Below are positions 13,777 through 24,100 of a DNA stretch of 64,000 bases, piece by piece. The notes below the pieces were generated by a model. That model worked only from the letters and a program-made list of their open reading frames with translations, had not been told where the DNA came from and did not search any database. Positions within the stretch are counted from its first letter, which is position 1. Each line of letters begins with the position of its first letter. Made by a program: the position numbers and the translations under genes. The DNA is from Archilochus colubris (lineage: Eukaryota; Chordata; Aves; Apodiformes; Trochilidae), in assembly GCA_023079485.1 (NCBI GenBank), contig CM041084.1:98436467-98500466 (forward strand). The letters are read 5' to 3'.

Positions 13777-15740
13777 GATATGGCTATTTCCAAGTTTGAA
13801 GACTCTGCTGTAAGATTGAAGGCTAGTAAAAGTGGGTAAGTTAGTTAGCTGTCACATTCTCAGGTAGATCATGAACTGGAAAGCACAGATACACTTGAAG
13901 GATATCTAAGTATCAAATACTATTTCAAAAAGTGCCTTGAAGAAGTATGCAAGCACTGTATTCACCACTATAATTAATAATCTCAGAATACAGAAAAAAC
14001 TGTCCAGATAGAACATACGGAGGAAAGATACATAGAAAAGAAAAAAATCCAATTATCTTGAAGCTTTTTTATTTTATGTTTCAGGACAGTGGACTTCATT
14101 CTATATCCATTTTTTCCCCATTTGTGTTTCGATTTTGGACATAACACAAGACTGAACATTCTTTTCCTTGTCAAGGACTCTAAATAGGCATAATTTTTTC
14201 AAGGGGACGCACAGTACCATTACTAGGATAATTCAGTGTCTTCCTTTTTTGCCTGATCCTTTCACCACCATTTTCCAAAGCAGGACTGGGGGACACATTA
14301 CCAGTAAGCTAAGTTTTACATTCATTTATTTGAAATAATTTTTGCTGTTTTCTTGGTCTGATGCCTTATCTGAATGCATCAATAGATACAGTCTCTCTGG
14401 AATTTTCAGCAAACATAGCTCAGATCTGTATCATGGTGTGGTGGTGGGTGAAGGCACAAGGGGAATACACTGATGACAATTTAGGACAGTTTTCTTGGGG
14501 TTTTTTTTTGGTTTTTTTTTTGGTGTACAACCACAGCTTCCATTCCTAGCCATCCTAGCAAATGCCCAATTTTTGTTAAATTCAATCCACTGAGGTCATA
14601 TGAGTTCCTTCTCACACATATGTAATTTTCCCTTGCTTCCATGTGCTGGTGAATCACTACTGGGTCCTTCTCTTTCCCAAAAATAGTCTGGAAAGAGGGA
14701 AAAGAAAATATGACCCACAGGACTGAAATTCCCCATTGCAGCAGAAGCTTGTGGCAAGTCCTTTAGTGACACGGCTCCTTTCCTCTGCTTCAGCCTCAAC
14801 ACTGAGAGCACAGAGGACAGAAAAACAAAACACTGGGTGCTGCAACAGACTTGTGGCATTGTTGCTGACCATGATGCCAATTAGACAAATCATAACACAC
14901 TAGAATGTGTTCTCTGAAAACCCTAAATCACATAGCAACTCTAAGAGTATACATTTTCGCAATATCAGTTCACATGAAATGTGTATTTTTGGTCAAAGTC
15001 TAATTCAGAGCTTGCTTATTCCTGAAGATAGCTGAGTTTTGTAGCCCTGACGTGTTAATGGCTACTTCCTGATTAATCTGTTTTTCATTCATGAACCTTC
15101 TATCTATGATTTGCACCTTCACAATATACTACACATCTCTTTTCAGAACATTTCTGATCAGATTGAACGTGTTCAAGAATTACGACTGTGTCACACGCAG
15201 ACGTACACTTGATGTGTATGAAGGAGAGAATACCAATTCCATTACTGTCTTTAATGACATACTGTTTATCATTTTCCCCTCCCAGAAAATGCATTAGTAA
15301 TACAAGTATGTATTAGGTTAGGTAAAAATCTCAGAAGCTTTAATGGAATGTGAAAACACAGAGTGATTTCAGCACTGTCTGGGTCTCAGAATTTAAAACA
15401 CAAAGAACTTTCCTTAGAATTGCTCTGCGTTTCTTAAGTAGTTTCCACTGAAATGGTTTTATGCAAATCTATTTTGAGTGCAATAGAGATACTTAAAATT
15501 ATTTAATCTGATTTTTTTCATACTCATCTTTATTAGCTGTTAAATATTTGAGGCAGAATATTTAGTTGTATGATAATGGCAAACTACAATTAAAAAATCA
15601 ATCACTTTTGCTCTACACTATCAGCCTATACAAAGAATTAATGTTAATTGCTGCACTGAAAAATTTGCAGATCTTATTAATATATTTTCTGATTTGTTAT
15701 AGATGACTACACTCTTGGCTATTAATTCCATAAAAAGAAA
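13777..15740. other. Intronic stretch next to the GNAL exon, nothing recognised
   Basis: AT-rich sequence between a CR1 tail and the GNAL donor site. Overlapping minus-strand open frames at 14596-14893 and the plus/minus pair at 15091-15297 have no recognisable peptide. T-rich tracts occur at about 14500-14522. Confidence 0.55.
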
Positions 15741-15747
15741 TACTTAC

Positions 15748-15845
15748 TACTGTGCACAGTCAATCAGTTGATATTCGTTCGACCTCTCAAAGCATGCCTT
15801 TACACCTTCATCATCCCAGAGCTTTTTTGCATGTTCAAAGAATTC
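15748..15845 (-). CDS. GNAL: GNAL exon 5: G-protein alpha subunit, olfactory type (G-alpha-olf), internal exon
   Basis: The 98-bp exon encodes 32 residues running from EFFEHAKK through [16 protein letters not shown] to LIDCAQ, then two bases (TA) of a split Tyr codon. In minus-strand sense the acceptor is CTGATTTTCAG at the 15846 side and the donor is GTAAGTATT at the 15747 side, both close to consensus. The length and phase fit the homologous exon of the GNAS/GNAL family. [20 protein letters not shown] matches G-alpha-olf, whereas GNAS has the E/D, R/K and Y/F alternatives in this block. Relative to the human protein as I recall it, only D-to-E and V-to-A differ, near the exon start. The segment lies in the alpha-helical domain that covers the bound nucleotide in the G-alpha fold. 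G-alpha-olf couples olfactory and striatal receptors to adenylyl cyclase at the inner plasma membrane. No other exon of the gene is visible here. A processed pseudogene is excluded by the intact splice sites. Confidence 0.93.
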
Positions 15846-18800
15846 CTGAAAATCAGAAATGTAACACATAAGAGAACATTGCTCAATCTTTTCAATACCC
15901 AATCTGTATGTGTTGCTCCTTCCCCCAACCACCATACTTTATACTTTTGCAGAATGATAAATTACACCTTTAAAGAAGAAAAGCAAAAAACATTCATTGG
16001 CAAAATTGCAGTAAAATACACTGAACTCATGGCTGCTGACAGTCTCCAGTACATTTTATGTATTGAAGACTGTATTCAAAATTCATGTCAGTCCACAGAG
16101 AAAATTTATTGTAAGTACAAATACTACATAGAACCATGCTCACTTAATTTTTAACTCATGTTATGCTTCTGACAGGGGAAAGGTATAAACGTGATGCAAG
16201 AAGCTGCTCAGCTTATAAACATTAGCTTCCCAGAGAAAAAAAACAGTCTGTAGCTTTAAAAAAGATTGTGTAATTTTTCCTGAAAAACACAACTTTCCGT
16301 TGCTTAGTATTTTCTCATGCAACTCAGTAATTCGATTGCAAGGCTTCCAGAGTCTTTGCTCAACACCGCTTCCTCCACGCAGCCGCCTGGCACAACAGGC
16401 TTTTCCTAGCTGCTATCCCAGGCAACCCAATCCAAAAATATGAGCCAGCAAACTTATTTCAGAATTTTTTGAAAGAGAAATTAAAGCTGTCCTTGGTGAC
16501 AGTGAAACCACAGCTCAGTTGTATCAAATACAAACACACAGAGTGGTAGGTTGGACCCTGCCTGCCAGATTCTCCAGCGCCTGCTGTAGAGCTTCATACA
16601 CTACAGTTCCTAAAGCTGACTCCAGGTCATGTTATATCATTACTGGTAAGTCAAACTGTAACTGGATTTTTTCACCTAGAGCTTTCTAAAATCAAAAGCA
16701 GAATGGTTCAACAAATTAATATTTCCTTTATTACAGGACCAAGTCTTTCCTCCCTCAAATAAAATTGTTCAAGTAGTAAGCCAATCTAAATACAGAAATC
16801 TGTAAACTCTTCATACCTCAACGAGGTTACTAAATCATCAGAGTCCTTTGGTCAGTCATAAATTTCCAAAACCGAACAAATGGCTTTTCCACAGTTCAAT
16901 CTGGCTCTGTGTAAATTGGGTGTAATACAACTATTCACTTTATAATCCCATTGAAACACGTAAATATCTGAATTCTACGACTTTCTGAAATTATTTGCTA
17001 GTCCCTCTCCACACCTTATTGAGACTAAAAACTTCTCTCAAAAGACAAAGCTCATAGCAAAAGATCTGGGCAGCACAGTGAGTTCACATTTACTCTGTTT
17101 GGGTTTCCAAACCTCTCATGCCACCCCAATGAGGTGCCCCAAAAGGTGACACCCCACTACTCCACTCCCCAGCAGCTGCCTCTGGCCTGCTGGTGATGTT
17201 TTCAGGGAGTGGCAAAACACAAAACAAAATTTCCAGAACCTACTCTTACTGAAAATTGTTTATTTAAGCTTTGAACATGGCTACAGAAATCCTGAAGAAC
17301 CCAAGAAATGTTTTTTTCTTTCAACTAAGTTGTGTAGAGAGAGAAAAAAATCCATTATTTAAGAGGTTTTCAAACTTTAGAGAAAAGGAACTGTTAAAGC
17401 AGGTGCAAAAAACCTTCACAGACAGTCTTGGAAGAGGAAGCAATACCAGAGATTGGCAGATGCTTATACTGCCCTTGGAATTTATTTCTTCACCTTGGTG
17501 AAGACATGTTTATTTTATCTTTGTTATTTTAACGACTTATGTAATGATTCTTTAAAACACTGCTGATCCACCTCTTGAAGTTAGGCTATGGCTATTATAA
17601 ACTCTGTGTTCCTACAGCAGAAGGAAAGCAAAAATAAGCTCAAGAGAGGACAAGATATCAAACTAAGCAAGTGGAAGGAAAAAGCAGAGACAGACAACAG
17701 GACTACAGGTAAAAAAGAGATAAATGAAAAAGTCAGATTGATTAGTATCAGAAAACATGGAACATTCCCTAAACTTGAAGCCTATGCTTGACTGATATTT
17801 AGGGCATCAGATGAATGCATCTCACTTGCTTTCACCTTTGGCCAAAGAAAGGCACTGCCTTCTCAGTTCAAGGAGTGAGCTGTGGATAAACGTCAGGGTG
17901 AAAAAAAAAGAGGTGAAAGGACCCAGCTCTCCCACCCCCTTTGATGTCTCTGCATACAGGGACTCACTGCTGCAGGTGTGGTGGATCAGCACCATGTGAC
18001 AATCCTTCCCTCTTCACCACCAGGGACTGGGAATTCCCACATGCCCAGAAAGCCACCTCTGAGGGGAACCCACATCTGAAAAAAGGCTCCATTCAGCCCC
18101 ACACAAGCTATGGTAAGGGGATGGGAAGAGGAGAAGGATGCCAGCGTGAAAGCTTCCTTTTCTGTGGGATGGGATGGACAGAGAGACAGCTGCAGATGTA
18201 AATAATTAAGTTAATAAAAAAATAAATAAAATTGCATAGCTACAGCAGCTTCTAACTTCACTTCTGCTTTTATATCCTCTGTGTGAGCTTTATTTACTCT
18301 TCAAAATATCTCCTGGAAAAGAGGCAACCTTTTCAGCTCAGCTTCTGAGACCCTACAAATAAGTTATAAATACAGGGTTTCCATATTATACGTTTGAAAT
18401 ATTTCTACCTGACCATTATATCTCAAAGCAGTCTATTTAAAATGACTTCCAGACTTCTAGTCCAAAGCAAATCCTATAAAACAGAGCAAATATACTTCCC
18501 TCATTAAAATGTACTGATCTACTGCAGAGGAGTACACTTGCCTGCAAATTGCCTCCCACACACCTACCCGATCCTTCTTTCCCAGGTGACTAAAGCCTTC
18601 CAGAAAAATCTTACTTCATTTCAAGACACCAAACACCATGATCCAACTTTTTTACACTTGTTTTTAACCCCTTTCTCATCTACTGTAAGTTCTTCAGTAT
18701 TTTTTCTCCTCCAGTGGCTGAAGGGTCTCATTGCACACAGTCAAGCACACGGGAGGATCCTGCTCACAAGTGCCAAACAAGTCTTGATCCCAACCTACTT

Positions 18801-20196
18801 TCCATCACTGGACAACATCCAGAGAGCACTCAACACATCGGCATCAACCTCTGCACACAAGCACTCTTTGCCCAACTGGCCTTTTAGCAGCTGCTTCCCC
18901 AGCAGCTCATTCCCCAATGCTTCCTCCTGCCATGGCCACATCGTGGCCACCTCATGGGCAAGCAGCCACTGGTGAGATAACAGATGTGTGGGCTTTGGGC
19001 TAACAAAAACCTTGCAACCATTTTTGGGGTGGCAGTCACACTTGGCAATGTTTGTCATAAGAAATAGCCAGGCTAACACGAAGGACAGAGAATTCAGATT
19101 TAGTTCAGCTGATAAAGGAAGTAGAGTTAAACCTTTTCAGTGAACGTCTCTGCTGGGTGAAGAACAATATGCAAAATGTATCTTCACTGGCTTTAGGACA
19201 GTACAACACAAATGAGGTTTTAAGAGTAAGTTTTGACCTCAGCAGCTTATGTTCTGAAATGGCCAAACTAAGACTTTCTTAAGGGGCTGGCTTCTGGGAA
19301 GTGATTATTCAGAAATTATTAAAAGTCATGAGCCAGGAACTTTAAGAAGGAGAAGAGGGGAGAGGAGAAAACAGGGATATGGAGAATCAAAAGGGGATAC
19401 GATGCACTTGATTTGCAGACCCATGCAGCTGACTTTTATTGGATCAAATTTACCAAAATCTACTAAAAAATATTAGTATACTGAAGAGGACAAATAATAA
19501 TGCACTATGCCTGAAAACAGAAAAACACCTGCATCATGACATGTCTACAACCAGCAAACATAACAAAGCTGTTTAATTCAAACTCTTCCCTAGGGGCAGA
19601 GGCATACAAATGTTTACATCTAATAATATACAAATAAATCAAAACCATTAATACTATTTTTGATGTAATGTTTAATTAGAACATTAGAAAAGTAGCTAAT
19701 GATGCCTTAGGTCTCATGAGTTACAGGTACTGTTTACTTTACATGTGTTAATTTACACCTGCTATAAATAAATATTCACACATCACCTAAAATCATGAAT
19801 TGACATTAATAGGTTATGATTACTTTTTTTTTTTTCCAAAATAAAGTTAAGATCTACAGAAGTGTAGTAACACTCTGAGCTTGTGTCACTGACATAAGTA
19901 GTGTTGTATTTTAACCACATTTTTAAAAGGTCTTGTAGAAATATTTTTACTTACAGATTCCAAGATAACATTTTCAGGTTGGAAAAAAAAGAGGGAGTAC
20001 AAAAAAAACCCCTATTCTTAGAATCCTATACAGATAACAAGCATAGATACACTATAGCTAAGTATCAAAGCACTGTTTTCAACTGGATCTTACTAGAAGT
20101 TACAGTATATTCCTGAAATTTATTTTTCTTTGTTCAGGAAATAAGCATTTATTGGTGGGTTACCTTAGAAAGGTTGTGCCCCCTATAACTCCAGGG

Positions 20197-20220
20197 AAAA
20201 AAAAAAAAAAAAAAAAAAAA
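20197..20220. repeat. A24 homopolymer
   Basis: Twenty-four uninterrupted A residues preceded by CTATAACTCCAGGG. It could be the tail of an old retroposed sequence, but the 200 bp upstream show no recognisable gene or SINE body. Confidence 0.95.
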
Positions 20221-20966
20221 TTCAGGTAGCTAGACAATGGGCTTGTTTCACTTTTCAACTGGGTAAATTGGGAACCAATACTAGGGATGATTAAACAATG
20301 ACATATCTTCATAGACATCTTTATGCATAACTACAGCACTTTTCATCTAATTGCTTTACAAACCACAGAAGTTCAAGTTAGATTGGGAACAATTTTATTC
20401 TATTAATATTCCTTTCTGACTTCCTTCCAGATGGAACGTACATTTAATAGCTATCCTGATGTCACCTTTCAGTCTCCCAGGAACAGGTGTGGAAGACACT
20501 GCTGTATTTACTATTTCTCATATTTCTTATGTCAATATATTGTAAAACTGGAAACATTTACTTAGATCAATATGGAACAAGACTGATCTCCTTCAGTCCA
20601 AAATCCATGGCCTTATTGTTCTAAGTTTCAGGTTGGTAGGACAATTTCTAATCAAAACACTTATTAAATTTCCCTGATTAGCCTGATGGCTATTTTAAGA
20701 CATGGCAAACATTACACATTTTCATAGTTCTGCCACTGTGGGTGTGAAATGAAGCTGTCACTTCTCTTCTGGATTTAAGCTACTACTACTTCTCTCACCT
20801 ACTTAACCAAACAAAAGCAAATTAATGCAATGCTTTAATGCATAAAAACGCATCCCAGTCTCCCATCCACCCAACTATGGAAAAGTTTTGTGCAAAAAAA
20901 GAATGATGGGAAACACTGCAGTACTTTAGAGGTGACACCCAGTGGAGTCAAATTAAAGTTGCATAG

Positions 20967-20972
20967 GCAAAC
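20967..20972. repeat. Left target-site duplication of the palindromic element
   Basis: GCAAAC directly precedes the terminal TGTAGTGTAA and is repeated at 21181-21186. Confidence 0.75.
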
Positions 20973-21180
20973 TGTAGTGTAATGAGGCAACCAGGTGCCA
21001 CTAATTGCCAGGGTGTGAGCATGAGCTTGTGTCAAGCCCACCTGTGCCCAGTTAGGGTGGGCCCCCACTGCGCATGAGCAGGACCAGGGGGCCGATCCTA
21101 ATTGGGCACGGATGGGCTTGACACAAGCTCATGCTCACTCCCTGGCAATTAGTGGCACCTGGTTGCCTCGTTACACTACA
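20973..21180. mobile_element. 208-bp palindromic (foldback, MITE-like) element with 6-7 bp target-site duplication
   Basis: The left arm, 20973-21066, and the reverse complement of the right arm, 21087-21180, match at 87 of 94 positions by hand count, around a 20-nt loop (21067-21086). The ends are TGTAGTGTAA and its exact complement TTACACTACA. GCAAAC lies directly outside both ends (20967-20972 and 21181-21186); shifting the left boundary by one base gives a 7-bp repeat, GCAAACT. Terminal inverted repeats plus flanking direct repeats show this to be a transposition product. The whole element is arm plus loop, with no coding capacity, so it would be non-autonomous. The TG...CA ends and a 6-bp duplication would also fit an LTR, but LTRs are not palindromic along their full length. 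The GC and CpG content is higher than in the surrounding intron. I do not recognise the family. Confidence 0.8.
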
Positions 21181-21186
21181 GCAAAC
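21181..21186. repeat. Right target-site duplication of the palindromic element
   Basis: GCAAAC directly follows the terminal TTACACTACA and matches 20967-20972; a 7-bp reading (GCAAACT, 21181-21187) is also possible. Confidence 0.75.
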
Positions 21187-24100
21187 TACTTTCAGGGTTT
21201 TCTACATGTGACATGTTTGAATTCACAGTCCTAAGAATATAATTTTAGAAATCCTTTTCTGTGTACTCCAGGTCAAAACGAAACCAGATACAGCAGCCTG
21301 CAGCCCAAGCCACTTGAACAACAGCAATCACCAGGATGCTGTGCTTGCTACAGGGAAGGATGGGTAGCAAGATGCTCTGGGAGAGGTGGTGAGGAGGAAG
21401 GAGTTGAACCTAGCATTTTCTCCACTTCCCCAAGTGGTGTGAGGAAGCCTTTTCCCACATGGTGCCTGGGAGATGGCTAAAGAGAAAGCATCTGAGACAA
21501 AGGGAAGCTCAGCTGAGCCCCCCTCTCATGCTCCAGAAAGCTCTGTGGCTGCTGGGGGTATCAGGGGAGCTGCTCCTGCTCTGGCTGCAACGCAAATAAG
21601 CCTATCAGTATTCTGCTGGGTTTTGTAGCATAAGCCATGCAAAGTAATGAAAGTATGGTAATTTTAAAAAGTTTGTATTTCAGCCAAGTAAAACCTGGAA
21701 TTTAAGAGGATAAAGCAAAAGATGCTTTTGTAGATCCAGGACTCTCTTGCAAGTCTCTACATTATCTATTCACTGCAAACAGTTCTCAGACATTTGGATT
21801 AAGATCAGAGCAATATAAATTTAAAAGTACTGCTCCTGTATCTATGGTAAAAGAGTTCTGTTTTTCTCTTGGTATCAGTTTTCTCATTAGTCCAAGACTT
21901 GTCCATTTGGAATTGGGAGACAAACTTTCCCAACACTTCTGTCAAGACTGGGTTTTGCTTTAAATTTAACTTTTTTTCCTGCAATGTAACTGCTAAGAAT
22001 GAAGGGGAAAAAAATAACAGAGAAAATGTAATGACTAATATAAACAACACAGGGCTACAAATACTGTCAAAAGAAGAAAACCAGTTTTCCCTGAAGAGGC
22101 TACCTCTACATCCCAGTACATGAGGCATTTCTAGTCTGCCATGTTGCTTACCCTATATAAGCATCTCTGCATGTCCAGAGAGAATGGTACTGATACACAC
22201 AGTAGTTTCTTAACGTGTCAAAGCCTTTAAATCACGTATGATTATATTTCTGTAAGATACACCTGGCAGCTCAACATAATCCAACAGCTAAGACTTTTTA
22301 GAATGTAGCAAAGAATAAATCACCTGCTTTTTGTTTTAAGAATGTATAGTAATACTATCAATAATGTATAATGAAAGTGCTAATGCAAACTTGCTGAGTG
22401 AATAAACTTGAGGAAATAATACTCACGCCTCAGGCTGAATGAAGAGAATTAACTAAAAAAGGCACTTCTGTACTACACAACAAATCAGGCAGCAGAAAGA
22501 TGAATTTAAGTCAAGCAAACAACCTTTTACTGCAATTTTTTTTGTACACTATTTATATTCCATTGCCTGGGCTTTTCTCTGCAATGCAAGACTGAGGGGC
22601 TTATAAGGAAAAAAAATCTAAAAGCCATCTGCATGATGCTGTATATATAGAGATGTTTCCTAGTCTCAACTTTAACCTTGAATCTTAACCCAGTGAATGG
22701 ACAGTGAACGATAATTTCCCCCACTGTCTCTGATTACTACTGGCTTGCTTGTGCTAAATGTAGCAACTCATTTTCTATTAAAAATATTCATCACTCCCAA
22801 ACTTGCACTGAGTTCAGCTGTAAGCTGTAGGAACAAAAATGGATTTAATGCTGAAATTATGGGGTAAAGTACTAGGTAAGACACCCAAGAGAGAAGCAAG
22901 CCTGCTCAGTTACCTCTTCCACAAACAAGCACAGTCTCTTGATAATCAGCCTCTTGTTTATGAGACAAAAGTGTCCCCTATGGCTCAGTCAGCTCCACTT
23001 AATCCTTTATGAAATGTGCTGCCTAACAAGGGAGCTGTTTTGCTGTAGGTATACAAAATGCAGCTGCTCAAACTCCTAATGCCCACAACAAAGACAGACA
23101 AAACCAGTGACAATTTAAAAACAAAAGCAGACTACATGACTCGATTTTTTCCACTGGCAATTAACACCCAAGAAATACAACGAGAAATACTGAACCCACG
23201 TAGGAGTGGTCAACTAGCATGCAAGGACCATGCTTAGCAGTAGGATTCAGATATTTCTAAGGCACTAGCACTTATGGTGAATTAATTATAGAGAAACGTT
23301 TAGAAAAAATAGAACCTCCACCCCCTGCAAGGTATATTCTGTTGTAATCTGTAGGTGTGCAATAATCAATGCAATTACTTTGCTAGTTAGTGAGTCACTG
23401 TGATAGGCAAAGCAGCAGTTTGGCCTCTAACCCTCCTCTGAGACCTAACTTTGGATCTATCAAAGAGAGTTGCAGAATAATATATCCAGATCTATTTTGT
23501 GCCCCTGTTCATTGGACTTTTTTTGCCTTTTTGAGGCTGGAGACAACAGCTTGAAAGCGTGATCGGTCTGCACTAAGGATAACCTCAGTTCATTAGAACT
23601 GAATATTGGGAGGATGGTAAATACCACTTTCACAGAACACACGTGTGTTGGTGCATCTTAGGTTCCAAGAAAACAAAATCAGATTATTATGTCCTAGGAG
23701 AATCTTATCCAGCTTGGAGAAACAAACAGGATTTATAAAGGTGTAAAGAGCATAATTTTTGCAGATTCACGTGCTACTGAAGCTACTGAACATAGAAAAA
23801 GGTGTCAAATGTGGAGGTCATTGGCAATGTTCAAAAACCAGGAGTGCACCCAGCACAGGACATCCTACAGCTCTTTCTTGAACTATTTTTGTGACTTGAC
23901 TAGATGTTAGGAACATGTTCCCTCTTCCATCTTACTACACAGAAATCAACAAGTTCACTATAGTAGAACTCAGAACACATACACACATCTGAGAAACATA
24001 TTAATACTGTTTCCAAACTCGTACATGTCAAACAGTCAAAAAAGGTCTGAAAGTTCTATAAATTATACTAAAATTAAAGCATGATTTTTTGCTTTTGAAG

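Larger units (their letters stand above)
1..15747 (-). other. GNAL: GNAL intron 5 (partial; runs off the left edge)
   Basis: This stretch lies downstream, in minus-strand sense, of the GNAL exon at 15748-15845 and begins with its donor site (reads GTAAGTA on the minus strand, 15747-15741). No exon for the next expected peptide (beginning FLERIDS in mammals) or any later GNAL exon was found by eye, so the intron is at least 15.7 kb. It holds two CR1 pieces, a hairpin and homopolymers, listed separately. The intron number is by homology with the 12-exon GNAL gene. Confidence 0.75.
15846..20972. other. Intronic stretch, no gene seen; GC-richer patch at 17.9-19.0 kb
   Basis: Mostly AT-rich. A relatively GC-rich section spans about 17930-18200 and 18540-19000 and contains the longest non-repeat open frame in this part (18538-18975, plus strand, 145 codons), overlapped by a 94-codon minus-strand frame at 18795-19079. 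Neither peptide is recognisable, neither has a defined domain, and the low stop density is explained by local composition. An A24 tract is at 20197-20220. Confidence 0.5.

Noticed and set aside
15768..16154. 128-codon plus-strand open frame overlapping the GNAL exon
   Set aside because: It is antisense to a confirmed exon and its acceptor, and the peptide has no recognisable domain.
20197..20220. A24 tract as the poly-A tail of a processed pseudogene
   Set aside because: No recognisable gene sequence lies upstream, and no flanking direct repeat was found.
20973..21180. Solo LTR interpretation of the palindromic element (TG...CA ends, 6-bp duplication)
   Set aside because: Set aside as the leading explanation because the inverted symmetry extends through both full arms and leaves no room for LTR promoter and polyadenylation signals; not fully excluded.
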